From assembly GCA_018350325.1 (NCBI GenBank), contig JAEVLN010000038.1:62001-126000 (forward strand): a DNA stretch of 64,000 bases, read 5' to 3'. Both the position numbers and the translations under genes were made by a program. This document shows positions 25,378 through 37,360 of the stretch, piece after piece. Source of the DNA: Globodera rostochiensis (lineage: Eukaryota > Nematoda > Chromadorea > Rhabditida > Heteroderidae). Under the pieces are notes generated by a model that saw only the letters and a program-made list of their open reading frames with translations, was not told the origin of the DNA and did no database searches. How positions within the stretch are numbered: position 1 is the stretch's first letter; every line of letters starts with the position of its first letter.

Positions 25378-26125
25378 ATGACAGACGAAGCGGCGCCAAC
25401 TGTTACCGGCGGAGCGGCGGCGCGTCTTCAGCCGCGTCGGGTCCAAGTCAACAGCTACAGGGATGTGCGTCCGGTACTGCGGCAGACACTCAGACAGATG
25501 GACCATCCGTTCATCAAGAAGTTGGAAGAATGGACCGGAATAGACCGCGAGAAGGTCGGCAAAAGCAATTCTCATTTTTATTTTTCTCATCAGTCAGCCT
25601 CCCCCCCCCCCCCATTTTTCTTTTCAGCTCTTCTACATCGTGAGCGCATTCGTCATGCTCTACTTGCTGTTCGGTCCTGGCAATGCGTTGCTTTGCACTT
25701 TGATTGGTTGGTAAAATGTGTTGGAAGTGCGTGTTTTTTTACATAACCCCGTTTTTAAGGCGTCGTCTATCCAGCATACCAAAGCGTGTTGGCTGTTCGC
25801 ACGAAGACCAAAAGTGAATGCTTTTCAATAGTTGTTGATGAAAAATGCAAATTCTTCGTTTATTTCAGAAGATGACACACAGTGGCTGATGTATTGGTGC
25901 TCTTTTGCTCTGTTCTCCGTGTGCGACTTCTTCGTTACCCACTCCTTTGGAGTGCCTCCGCTGTACGTGCTCGTGAAGACGATCTGTTTGCTGTACTTGG
26001 CCCTGCCCCAGACGTGCGGAGCGCATAATGTCTACGTGGGATACGTGGACCCGTTGGTGGACTGGGCAGCCGTACGCATCAAAGACGCAACCAGTTCGGG
26101 ATCGACTGAGAGAGCGCCTCATTGA
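25378..26125 (+). CDS. REEP5/Yop1 (TB2/DP1/HVA22) ER-shaping protein
   Basis: Reticulon-like hairpin protein that curves tubular ER. Exons 25378-25554, 25628-25706, 25760-25813 and 25869-26125 give 188 residues; C. elegans YOP-1 is of similar size. Features: an N-terminal tail, a helix HPFIKKLEEWTGIDREK, hydrophobic hairpin 1 (LFYIVSAFVMLYLLFG), GVVYPAYQSVLAV with the family's YPAYxS signature, DDTQWLMYWCSFALFSVCD (family: DDTxWLxYWvvfg), hairpin 2 (PLYVLVKTICLLYLALPQT), and the end of the domain near VYVGYVDPLVDW. The C-terminus is polar. All signature positions are present and the splice phases agree, so the gene appears intact. Confidence 0.95.
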
Positions 26126-27060
26126 AGTAGGATGCCTTCCGTTAGATGCATAATTGTGTTAGATCTTCTGCTATTATGTGATACTGATGTGTTCAATATT
26201 TTTATTGTTCCCCAATCTAAGTGTGATAATTGCTTTCCTAGGTTTTGTTGTCATTTATTCCGTTTCTATGCATTATTGGCTTTGGCACAAGCTCGGGTTT
26301 GCCTGTATAAATCGTATACATACATACATACCTATGCTTCGTTTTTCAACAATTGTTTTTTAAAATCCTTTATTTTCTCGAAAATTTTGTGGAAATCTCG
26401 GAATTCCGAGCCCAGAAAATTTGATGTCATTACCTATCCGGGTTTTCTCATTTCGTCCCCTAGCGCAAAATCGTTCAAAATGTCCCATTGCCCAACTTCC
26501 AAAATGCAATGCATTCAATTTTAAATTAAACTGCAACCCAACAATCAAAAAAGGAAACAAAAAAAATGGGGAACGTGCAGAATTTTTGTTCGCCCCCGCG
26601 TCCGTTCACCGAAACAAAATCACCCCATTCCTTTTCTGTCCGTCCGTTCACTCATCCCATGCATCCCTCCCTCATTCATTTTCTTGCCCACTCCAATTCT
26701 CTCCTCAACTCAATGGGAGGAAACACCCAAAAAAGATTACTCTTCAATGTGTACCACTACTGCTCTGCTCTGTTGCTCTCATAAACAAAGCACCACAAAA
26801 TTCTTTCATTCATCTGAATTTTGTAAAAAATTGTTCCCCCCCCCCCCAATAATTTTGCCCTCCCCGTCACCAATTTTCCATTTATGTCATTTTGTACACA
26901 CCTTACACATAGGTTTTAGCGAAAATCGCGGAATCGAACATTTTTTTTAGCCAGGAAACTTAAAAACTAGCAATCAGTTAGGTAGTTCACTTTCTGTTTT
27001 TACTTTTGTGCAAAAAACCCAATTTGTTTAATTTGATTTTATTCAATATTAGGCTAAACA
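26126..27060. other. Intergenic, no gene seen
   Basis: AT-rich with a poly-C tract at 26837-26847. Open frames at 26132-26950 lack any family motif. Confidence 0.55.
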
Positions 27061-29316
27061 ATGGCAATGTCTATTGAGATTTTTGATGCAAAAACAATGT
27101 CGGGCTTTACCATCACCGAGGTCAGTTCCATTTTGCATGGTATTTATGGTTAATTTTATTGTTTTTCCATTAAAAGGTGGCGCCCGAGGACACTGTGCGC
27201 CAATTAAAACGCAAAATCTCAAAAACAAGTAATTTTTTGCAATTTTTTTTTCAAAAATTTACGAGTTTTTTTAACCCTTTTTTATTGCATTCTTTAGAGC
27301 AACTTTCTGCCGACCGAATTTCGCTTCGTCTCGAGCCAAGAGCGAAGGGTTTGGCCGATGAACAGCTCGTGTCGGAATTGAATTTGTCCGCAACCAACCC
27401 GCAACTTTACTATCGCGATTTGGGAGCACAAATTGCGTGGAAAACGGTCGGATTTTGGCGTTTTTATGGGTTTTTTTTTTTGATATTTCGGTAAATTGAG
27501 GCCTCTAATGGAAACAAAAAAAATTGTTTTTTTTTTGAAAAGGCTCCGACTTTTAAAGGTTTTCTTGCTTGAATACGCCGGTCCGTTCTTCATTTACCCG
27601 TTGTTCTACTCGCGATCGTCGCTCATCTACGGAAAGGAGGCGGCCCAGGCACCGATTTCGTTTGCCGTCACAATTGTAAAACTCGGATTTTAAATGCAAT
27701 TTAAATAACATTTTTTGGCATTTTTTACAATATTTTTTTGAACATTTGGGCTTTTTTGACTGATTTGTGTTTAATGAACGGCAAAGGCGTAGCCAAGAAT
27801 TTTTTTTCGGGGGGGGGGGGCTAATTCAAAAAAAGGACGTATTTTTCCGAAAAAAAGTGTACTTTTTAGTGGGTGTATTTTTGAGTTTTGTAACATTTTT
27901 CTTTTTTGAAAAATCCGGCATCGTTTTGATTTCGTCAAAAATGCCAAAATTTACGTTTTTTTTTATTTTTAAGGCGTGCATTTGCCACACCATTCACTAT
28001 GCCAAACGACTGTACGAGACGCAATTTGTGCACCGGTTCAGCAACGGCACAATGCCAATTCGTAACTTGTTCAAGGTCTGAGCCCATTTTTTTTTATTTG
28101 AACAAAAAAATAAACCATGCAAAATTTGACAGAACTGCTCGTACTACTGGGGCTTTGCCGCGTTCATCGCCTACTTTGTCAACCATCCGCTGTACACGTC
28201 GCCTGGCTTCACCCAAGTACTGATCGGACTTGTCGGCTTTCTGATCAGCGAACTTGGTCAGAAATTACTATTGAATTTAGAATATTTTTTTAGGTAGAAA
28301 CAAAAAAAGAAGAAAAAAATCCCAATGCTCCATAAATTAAGATTAAAATATTTTAGGCAATTTATTCCCACAGGCCCAATCCCGGGAAATCTTTTGTTTT
28401 TGACGATTTAAACGATTTTGTTAAGGAAATTCGTCCGATTTTTTAAGTTTACTAAACAAAAGGGTCTGCCCATGGTTTTTTCTTCGGTTGTTTCATTTTT
28501 AGGCTATTTGTCTATAAATACATTTTTAGACCAATTGGTTTATTGCATTTAGGCAACTTGTCCATCCATCTTCTTCTGCGTGACCTCCGTCCGCCGGGCT
28601 CGCGCGAGCGCAAAATTCCCTTCCCGAATTCGAACCCGCTGACGTTGATGTACAATGTTGTTAGCTGTCCCAATTACACGTATGAGGTTGGTTGTTGGCT
28701 AGGCTTGTTTTTTTAAGTTTTTTAATAAAATTTTGTTTAAATTTAGGTGTATTCGTGGATTTTCTTCTCCGTGATGACCCAGTGCTTGCCAGGTGCTGTG
28801 AATGTTGTTGTTAATTTTGAAGTTTTTTGTTAAAAAATAAATAAAATTTCATCAATAGATTTTACTTTTAAATGATTCAAAATTGCGCTACAAAAAACGG
28901 AAACCAAAATTTTTGACATCGAAAAGGATAGAAAATTGAAGATTTTTTGGGCTTGGTGGTTCCAGCCTCCGGGGGGGGGGGGGGGTTTCCCCGGAATTTT
29001 AAGCTAGTTGTACTGTAGTAATTCCTAGAAAATTAAGGGATCGGGATTTTTGCTAAATTCCTGGAGGTTTTTTTGTCCCTAAACTCCCGCCCCATAACAT
29101 AAAGTGTCCAGTTTTGCACCCCGGGCTTACTGAAAGTTTAGCGAAATTTTTTCGGTTTTTTTAAATACAAATTTCCACCAATTTTCAGCCATCCTCTTCA
29201 CGGTGGCCGGCTTTGCGCAGATGAAAATTTGGGCGGACGCCAAGCACCGGGCGTACAAGAAGGACTTTGCCGCCTACCCGCGCGGCCGGACGCCGATCAT
29301 TCCGTTCCTTTGCTGA
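27061..29316 (+). CDS. Trans-2-enoyl-CoA reductase (TECR/Tsc13)
   Basis: Fourth enzyme of very-long-chain fatty acid elongation in the ER: reduces trans-2-enoyl-CoA with NADPH. Exons 27061-27120, 27177-27228, 27298-27446, 27559-27675, 27974-28075, 28133-28256, 28553-28686, 28747-28792 and 29189-29316 give 303 residues (human TECR 308). The N-terminus is ubiquitin-like ([32 protein letters not shown]). It is followed by [20 protein letters not shown] and several membrane helices, [16 protein letters not shown], the C-terminal steroid-reductase domain, [12 protein letters not shown] with the conserved Tyr of the family, and a typical end [19 protein letters not shown]. The C. elegans counterpart is art-1. 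Intact, and the clearest housekeeping gene in the window. Confidence 0.96.
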
Positions 29317-30102
29317 TGCTTTGTGAATTGGTCGGCTGAATGAATATGTTTAGTCGTAATTATAGTAATTAGAACAGAATGGAGGACGAAATGCTATACA
29401 ACAATTAATCAATCAATCAGTTCCCCCGCTTTTCGTTCAAAAAATTACAAATTGCCATTTGTTTAAAAATCATTTCTCTGATCAACAATAAATCCATTTA
29501 CGGAACGGAACTGATTAAAAATTCCATAGTAATATAATTTGACCAAATTATCGACCTATAATGCCCTAATTAGAGCCATATCGCCCAACATTGTTATTTG
29601 CCACCGCCCTCGATCGATTTGTGTGTTATTCATTCGTTCACTTAACTTAAATTTTTGGGAGCATTTGTTGTTTTGTTTTTTGACTTCCAAGTGTTGTGTC
29701 TTGTTGTCTGTCACCTGTTGGATGGCACAGAACCGGAGTCGGAGTTTTATTTAATTTAATTGGGCAATTTGTCTGGGTTTGGACAATCTGTCTGGGTTTT
29801 AACGAATTTGGACAATCTGTCTGGGTTTTAACGAATTTGGACAATTTGCTTGAGTTTCTCCACGAATGAAAATGATTTTGTGTCCAACTATCAATATGCA
29901 CACCACCACGCATTTGCTCCATCATAAATTGCCAATATGACTTGCTTAAATGAACTAATTAATAATGATCAAATAATAAAGCCATTGCTTATAAGGAATC
30001 CTTTTTTTCTTATCAAAAATTCTGATCACTCAAAATCATTCATCATATATCGTCATCGTGGTGTATTGTGTAAAATTTTTATTTTAATATTTTCGGCAGA
30101 AA
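29317..30102. other. Intergenic with short tandem repeat
   Basis: Spacer between TECR and MaoC-SCP2. At 29765-29850 there are three copies of a 30-bp unit (gtctgggttttaacgaattt, then ggacaatct). No gene seen. Confidence 0.55.
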
Positions 30103-33100
30103 ATGGATCCTGCAAAAGCACGAAGGCATATTCCAGAACCGTCCATGTTCACTTATTCGTCCAAGGATGTCATTCTCTACGCCTTGGGGGGTAGAGAATT
30201 TTAATCAGAATTTTAACTCATAGGATTGATCAGATCACCATGAAACAGGGGGAGGGGGTGACCTGATTGTGATCAAAATGTTTTGGTCCGTTCATGATCT
30301 GAATCAGATTTTGAGCTGGACTTTTGGGCAAGCAATTTACGCGATTTGATCACAAATGCAAAATTCGTCTCCCCCCCCCCCCCCCCCTTTTAATCTCTAA
30401 TGAAGATTTGCTTTAAGTTGGTGCCAACACCGCCGAGAATTTTCATTTTGTTTATGAGGGTATTTAAACAAATAAAACAACAAAATTTTTGAAAACAATT
30501 TTTTTTTTGCGTCTAGGCCATAACGACTTCCAAGTGTTTCCTACGTTTGCCGTTGTGCCCGGCATTTTGGCCAATCCGTTGGTAAGTTGCCTGTTTCTGA
30601 GGAGCATTAAATTTTGATTGTATGTAGCCCATTTTCTTCCATCATTTTGAAGACAGATTTGCCCGGCATTCAATTCGACCTCAGCCGAGTGCTCCACGGC
30701 GAGCAGTACATTGAACTGTTCGCGCCTTTCCCGCCGGACGGGACGCAGCTGCGCTCGGAGATGCGCGTGGCCGACGTGTTGGACAAGGGTGCCAACGCGC
30801 TGATCATCACCGAGGGTACTGGCTCTACCGGTCCGAGGGTCGAAAGGATTTTGAGTGTCGAATGCTTAATAACTTTCTCCAACCTAAACCGATTAGGTCG
30901 ACCATTGGTACCAAATGAGAGCTCTCGATGAGGAGAGGCAATTAATAAGCAAAAACTAAGCGATCTGATAATTATGAAAAAAGATATGGCCAGAAAACCT
31001 CCAAAAATCGCCATTTTTGGAGTTTTCACTTTTTTGGCCATAACTTTTTTAAGCATTGTCCAATCGCAAAGCTTTAACTTAATGTTAACTCTAACTCATC
31101 GCAAGCTTTCATTTGGCATTATGTTCGACCTAATCGGTTTAGGTTGAAAAAAGTTACAACATTTTCGACTTTCGGACCGGATGCGAGGGTGGCTTACCGT
31201 ACTTTTGGACTGGTCCCCATATTTTTGCTTCGATGGATTTAAATTTTTTACTTTTTCCAGTGACCACTTTCGACGATCGGACCAACGAGAAGCTTTCCTT
31301 TCAACAGGTAGTTTGTTTATCCATCGCCCATCTCTTTTTTTGGCATTTTATGTTCTTTGGCATTATGAACCCCGTTCACTTGTGTGAAACCAATGGTAGT
31401 ATCTAATTTAACATTTTATTGTTTAGTTTGGCATCATTCAAGGAGGCGCGGGCGGCTTTGGCGTGTGTTTATTTTTATATTTATAATATTAACATATTTT
31501 ACGTTTTTTGTTTTGTTTATTTTTCAGGGAAATCGAACATCGCCGGCAGAGCGGAAGGTGCCACCAGTGCCGCAGGGCCGAGTGCCGGACGCCGTGTTGG
31601 AGGACAAAACGCGATTGGACCAGGTCGAAATTGGGGCACCCTTTGGGAGGGGGGGGGGCTTTAACAAATTCAATGCTTCATTTTTTATGCACAAAACGAT
31701 TTTACATATTGTCAGGCAGCCCTTTATCGACTTGGCTCGAACGATCTGAACCCACTGCACATTGACGCCAACTTTGCCAAGATGGCCGGCTTCCAACGTC
31801 CAATCCTTCATGGTCATCATTGTTTTCGGGAAATGAACAAATTGATTTGTTAAATTGATCAATTGATCAGAGCTTGTTGATTAAAACCCACAAAAATCGT
31901 TCAAATTTTGCAGGCTTATGCACACTTGGCATTTCATGCCGTCTCATCCTGCAAGCGTTTGGCCAAGGGTTGGCACAAAATTTGCGGTCCGTCAAGGTGC
32001 GCTTTTCGGCCCCTGTCGAACCGGGTCAAACACTGGTGGTTGAAATGTGGCGGCATGACGCCGGCGGCGGCATTGGGGATGAAAACAACGTGAACGGCAC
32101 TGGTGCCAATGGCAATGCCAACAACAACAAAGTGCTATTTCAGACCAAAGTGAAAGAGACTGGCAAGGTGGGTGGGGACTTCGTTTGATTAAAATTTTAA
32201 TGGCCAATTTTTTACAAAAAGGTGGTTTTGTCCAATGGTTGTGTGGAGCTGCGCGAGTTGAGTGTGAACGATGGCATTGTGCCGCAGCAAGTGGCTGCTG
32301 CTGCTGAACAGCTTAAAGCAGCAGAAGTTTTTCGCACAATTGGCGCTGAGCTGCAGAAGAACAGTGACAAGTTGAGGAACATCGAGGACGCGGTGATCCT
32401 TTACGAAATCACCACCGGTGGACAGGTGGCCGGAAAATACAGTAAGCAAAACACCAAACACCACCGTACAAAATTGGCACAAGTGTCAAATCCCCTCTGA
32501 TGCTTATGCGTTTATCTCTCAGAAATTGAAATTGTTTTTTAATTAAAAATTAATAATAATAATTGTTAAGCTGTTGAACTGAAGGCGGGCGAAGGTCACG
32601 TGTACGAGGGCATGCCCCGAGGGGGACAAAATGCTGTGGCAACTGTACGCGTGGACGACGCGGACTTTGTCAAGCTGGTCGGCGGGCAGTTGGACGCTAC
32701 TCGGGTGAGTGAAGTGGAATGGGAAATTAATTTGTTTTTAAAACGTATTTTTTATTTATAATTATTTTTGCGAATTCTCAAAGGCAAGAGTTTTCTATTC
32801 TCGGCACTTTGAAGCTTTCACAATGCATTTTCTTTTGTGCCATTGTCGTTGTTGTTGTTGTTGATTGCTAACATCAATTAAGCACACATGTATTATGCAT
32901 TGCTTGCACAAAAGTTTGTATTGAATATACCAATTATAGTAGTACAATTTTGAAATGATCGGATCCAGAGAACCGGATTAGACTTTCTCCCCCGATTTTT
33001 TATTGTCTAAAATCCATCAGATGATTGGTGATGATGTTGACGTGGTGGTGGATGATGTTGATGATGATGACCCAGAGAGTGAAGAGAGTGATGATGATGA

Positions 33101-34023
33101 AACGGAGCACAAATTTGGCGGACTGTTCGGATGGTTGTGGACATTGTTGGAGACGATGGCGGGCGCGCAGTTGCGACTCCGACGCATGTTGTCGTTGCAG
33201 GCGCCGCCTCCTTCGGAAGAGGAGGAGGAATAAGGGGCAAACGGAAACAAACAAACAAATCCCCTCGGGGGTCATTTTTGTGGGTTTTCCTTAAAGGATT
33301 AAGGCGACGTGAAAGCAATTTTAGTTTTACAATTCACTTAGAGATCCACCAATCCTGATCAGGAGTGGTGATCTGATGACCTTAAGGCGACGTGAAAGCA
33401 ATTTTAGTTTTACAATTCACTTAGAGATCCAATCCTGATCAGGAGTGGTGATCTGATGACCTTAAGGCGACGTGAAAGCAATTTTAGTTTTACAATTCAC
33501 TTAGAGATCCACCAATCCTGATCAGGAGTGATCTGATGACCAATCAATTACATATGGGTGGGCCTGCCTCTAGCACTTTCCTAACACTTGCTTTGTTCTT
33601 CTCTTCCCCCCGGATTCATAAACGATTCATCTCTTTTTTTGCCATCTTGTCTTGTCCAAAATTGACTTTTCACCATTAATTGTGATTTTACTTTTGATCA
33701 TTTTGTGATGCTTTTTATATTTAATTTATTTGTTGTCAGAATAAATAAAATTTTTGTTGTTTATTAACATTAAAACCGGGGCATTGAAACCCCAATGAAT
33801 TGGGCGTTTTTAAATATTCAAATAAATTTTCTCCCTGTTCTGATCACCGACAGACTGATCAGTGTGTGTTCCGCAATTCCGATCGAGTTATTCTCCGCTT
33901 AAATTTGTCCATTTTAAGGCGTTCCTCAGCGGGCGGCTCAAAGTGAAGGGCAAACTGGCACTGTTGCAACGCATTGACGCGCTGTTGCGCAAGACTCGTA
34001 ACGCGCAGCGCAGCAAACTTTGA
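30103..34023 (+). CDS. Peroxisomal MaoC-type enoyl-CoA hydratase 2 fused to SCP2
   Basis: Corresponds to the C-terminal two thirds of the D-bifunctional protein HSD17B4: hydratase 2 of peroxisomal beta-oxidation plus a sterol-carrier domain. Exons 30103-30190, 30418-30459, 30517-30581, 30653-30815, 31261-31307, 31427-31462, 31528-31623, 31716-31812, 31914-32167, 32222-32441, 32571-32704 and 33919-34023 give 448 residues. First hot-dog repeat: [47 protein letters not shown]. Second repeat: [20 protein letters not shown], the catalytic hydratase-2 motif with Asp and His, and PILHGLCTLG. An Asn-rich insertion follows VEMWRHD. SCP2: [20 protein letters not shown], and [19 protein letters not shown]. 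The C-terminus is SKL, a peroxisomal PTS1. The short-chain dehydrogenase domain of HSD17B4 is absent; the ATG at 30103 precedes the hydratase directly. Confidence 0.94.
30848..31182. mobile_element. MITE-like inverted-repeat element
   Basis: In intron 4 of the MaoC-SCP2 gene. Ends ccggtccgagggtcgaaa and tttcgactttcggaccgg are inverted; further in, aacctaaaccgattaggtcg pairs perfectly with cgacctaatcggtttaggtt; the centre has ccaaaaatcgccatttttgg and tggccagaa/tttttggcca. No coding capacity, hence non-autonomous. Its style resembles the larger inverted repeat at 63128-63502. Confidence 0.65.
33003..33233 (+). CDS. Acidic small ORF within an intron, doubtful
   Basis: A 76-codon frame in the 1.2-kb last intron of the MaoC-SCP2 gene. 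It begins with an Asp/Val-rich stretch, has [20 protein letters not shown] and a basic patch [10 protein letters not shown], and ends in a Glu run. There is no recognised family. It could be a nested gene, a retained exon or a chance frame in GAT-rich DNA; I lean to chance. Confidence 0.2.
   Translation: MSKIHQMIGDDVDVVVDDVDDDDPESEESDDDETEHKFGGLFGWLWTLLETMAGAQLRLRRMLSLQAPPPSEEEEE
33293..33541. repeat. About 83-bp tandem repeat, 3 copies
   Basis: Units containing aaggcgacgtgaaagcaatt, tagttttacaattcacttag and cctgatcaggagtg in the last intron of the MaoC-SCP2 gene; copies differ by small deletions. Confidence 0.92.
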
Positions 34024-34285
34024 TCAATCCCTTTTTTGACACACCGCACTTTTTACAACACAACATCTGTCTGATTCATACATATCAAAAAAAAAGAATT
34101 AAAATATAAAATTAAAATAATAATTTTAATTGTTTGCGCATTTACTGTTAGAGGGTTTCCGGCAGGGTTGCCGCTAACTCGAGGTTTTTTCAGACTCAAA
34201 AAATAATAATAAACAACAAATTACATAAAAATCGCATTCCAAAAAAATCAATGCTTATCCCCGGCTCCTTTTCCTACTCTAGTTT

Positions 34286-35180
34286 TGGACAAAAATTGCT
34301 GAACACGTTCAACATGTTGACTAGGGCAGAATAGTGTTTTTAGCGAAAATGGAACCACTGGTAAATAATCAGAAATATTTCGAGTTTAATATTCTTAAGG
34401 ACAAAAATTGCTGAACACGTTCAACATGTTGACTAGGGCAGAATAGTGTTTTTTAGCGAAAATGGAACCACTGGTAAATAATCAGAAATATTTCGAGTTT
34501 AATATTCTTAAGGACAAAAATTGCTGAACACGTTCAACATGTTGACTAGGGCAGAATAGTGTTTTTAGCGAAAATGGAACCACTGGTAAATAATCAGAAA
34601 TATTTCGAGTTTATATTCTTAAGGACAAAAATTGCTGAACACGTTCAACATGTTGACTAGGGCAGAATAGTGTTTTTAGCGAAAATGGAACCACTGGTAA
34701 ATAATCAGAAATATTTCGAGTTTTAATATTCTTAAGGACAAAAATTGCTGAACACGTTCAACATGTTGACTAGGGCAGAATAGTGTTTTTAGCGAAAATG
34801 GAACCACTGGTAAATAATCAGAAATATTTCGAGTTTTAATATTCTTAAGGACAAAAATTGCTGAACACGTTCAACATGTTGACTAGGGCAGAATAGTGTT
34901 TTTAGCGAAAATGGAACCACCGGTAAATAATCAGAAATATTTCGAGTTTAATATTCTTAAGGACAAAAATTGCTGAACACGTTCAACATGTTGACTAGGG
35001 CAGAATTGTGTTTTTAGCGAAAATGGAACCACTGGTAAATAATCAGAAATATTTCGAGTTTAATATTCTTAAGGACAAAAATTGCTGAACACGTTCAACA
35101 TGTTGACTAAGGCAGAATTGTGTTTTTAGCGATAACGGAACAACTGGTAAATAAGCAGAAATATTTTGAGTTTAATAAAG
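34286..35180. repeat. 113-bp tandem array, 8 copies
   Basis: Units start at about 34286 (partial), 34397, 34510, 34621, 34734, 34847, 34960 and 35072. Each contains acaaaaattgctgaacacgt, tcaacatgttgact, ggcagaatagtgtttttagc and ggtaaataatcagaaatatt. Inner copies are nearly identical and the last copy is more diverged, as expected for arrays homogenised from the middle. A degenerate inverted relative lies at 44860-45010. Confidence 0.97.
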
Positions 35181-35690
35181 CCACTGAATTGTTTTGGACA
35201 AAAAGGAACCGCCATCACTGGTCGAGATCTCGTAGACCGGACATTTCGGTGAAACTTTTTGCATTTATGCACTGGTGGGCACTTTGTGCCAATGTCCTTT
35301 TCGTTTTTATTTGACACACTTTTTGTGCCGACTTCATTTTTTGATGGATGAGTGAAGTGGCATTTTGATACATCGCCGCGGGCGGGCGACTGATTGGCAT
35401 TGGCACCCCCTCGGCGGAGGGCAATTTTACGATTTATTTAATTCAATTTGGCTGTGCCCCCTCATTGTCTCCTGCTCTCTTCTTCGCATTGTTTTGTGCC
35501 GTCCTCTTAACTCTCTGTCCATTAGAGCTGTTCGAGAGTCTCGGTAAATTTAAAGTCTCGAACAGCCCCACTGTCCACCATTGTGTAGACCCCCAAGGTA
35601 CTTTTCCTTTATGTGTCAACAAAAAATTTTGTTTTTTAAATTAATAAATTTATCTTTTTATGGGGTTTTGGGGTCCTAGAATCTGATTAT

Positions 35691-35836
35691 GAACTCCATT
35701 TCGCCTAATTCCGAACCCCGGACCCGAATTTGAACAAATTTCAAAACATTAAAAATTATGTTTTCATTTTATTTTATTCCTTATCGTGAATGTTCGAATT
35801 CGGGTCCGGGGTTTGGAATTGGGCGAAATGGAGTTC
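35691..35836. mobile_element. Hairpin element, 45-bp arms
   Basis: gaactccatttcgcctaatt and ccgaaccccggacccgaatt at the left pair with the reverse complement ending ggcgaaatggagttc at the right, separated by about 56 bp of AT-rich DNA. The core motif recurs at 63520-63856. Confidence 0.75.
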
Positions 35837-37360
35837 ACCCCCTCCCCCGACCCCCGAGGGGGTAAAACAGGAAATTCTGTTGTTTTACCTACAAAAAACA
35901 CAAAGATTTTCCATTGAATTACTCACTAAAAAAATTTATTGCCATTCTTAGAGGCTTGGGGAGCCGGCGGGCATTCGATAAGCGCTTCTGATGCAACATG
36001 CCAACAGATAGGAAGCAGCAGGCTTTTCGCCTCCTCGACCAATTTTTTTGTTTTGCGTCGGGATGGATTTGTCCCCGGGGAATGAGTGCGCTTTTCGTGC
36101 CCCGCGGCGGCGGCGGAGGGGGGGGGGCAGGCACAAAAACGTCAGTCAATGGTTGGCGACGTGCCGTGCCGTTGGCGCGCCTCGGGGTTGGCACATTTCT
36201 TTCAGTGTGCCAAGTGTGATGATTTTATGTTATAAAGCAATGGCACTGTCCCCGTTCGCCCAATCAATTGAAACACCGGCGTATTTTATTACCATCAAAT
36301 TGTAAAAATACTGCTCGAGAAGCTCAGCTCCAAGTCACGGACGGCGGCTCTATGGAAAAATCCAATGAACGGCACATTTATTCCCCCCCCCCCCCCGGCG
36401 GTTTGTTGGCCTCCGAGTGCCGGTTCTAATAATTTAATGTCCCGTCAAGCAGCACTAAACGGTGCCACCATTTTCTAAGCCGTAGAGATGCTTAGAGAGT
36501 CTCGAACTTTGCCTCCGGCGGGTCTCGACACTCTCAGAGCGTCAATTATTCTCGGTCTCGATTCTTCAAAAATTGTACGCCTTGTTCAAAAGCCAGAATT
36601 GCCTATTTTATGGCAAATGCCATAAATTTGGTAATTTGCCATATTTCCCAACACTTGCCATAATTTTGCCATATTCTTAGAACTTTGCGAAAACTTTGCA
36701 CTTGTTAGGGGAAAAATAAAAATTTCTCGAAAATGTTTGTTCATTAATCGAACACTTGGTATAGAAATATACAAATTTGAAGAATCTGATTTTTATTGTT
36801 TTAAAAATGGATTCCATAAAAATGCCATATTTTGGAGCCGGCATTTTTTGTTGTTATTTTGTGGCAAATTTTGATGCCGTGCCGACAAAAGGTGCAAATT
36901 TGGCCATTATATTTTGAAAGTGATTTTGTGCCAATTTCTTCCACTTTTTGAACAATTTTTGGAAAGAATATGGCCAAAAAAGAATGGGGGGGGGGGACAA
37001 TTTCAATTGTTTCTTCCCCCCCCCCCGTCCTCTCAATTCCATTCCATTCTTTGTTGGAAGGCGAATGGAATGGAATGTGTCAAAAAAATGCATCTTTTTT
37101 TGGATGCCGGAAATGAATGGGGAGAAGAGAGAGGAGGGCATTGTTGGCATTGGCACTTTTTTGCCAACATAAAATCTTCAACAAAAAAAATGATTAGGAA
37201 TTGAATTGTCGCGCTTTCAAAATTGGTCGCTTTTTTGATAAGAATTGATTGAAATTTTCGTTGAAATTTTATGCTCCATTAAAAATTGTTTTTTATAAAA
37301 ATTTTAGAAATATTTTAATAAATTTTTAAACAAGAACAAACAACACGTCACGTCGTTGTT

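Larger units (their letters stand above)
34024..37360. other. 3.3-kb intergenic region with satellite and hairpin
   Basis: Between MaoC-SCP2 and the channel gene. It contains the 113-bp array (34286-35180), the hairpin at 35691-35836, tctcg-rich words at 35528-35565 and 36485-36560, and G/C homopolymers (36118, 36385, 36987, 37018). Frames at 35919-36305 cross these tracts and show no family. No gene seen. Confidence 0.55.

Noticed and set aside
33003..33233. Acidic 76-codon frame as a definite nested gene
   Set aside because: Kept only as a doubtful feature; GAT/GAG-rich DNA alone could give it.
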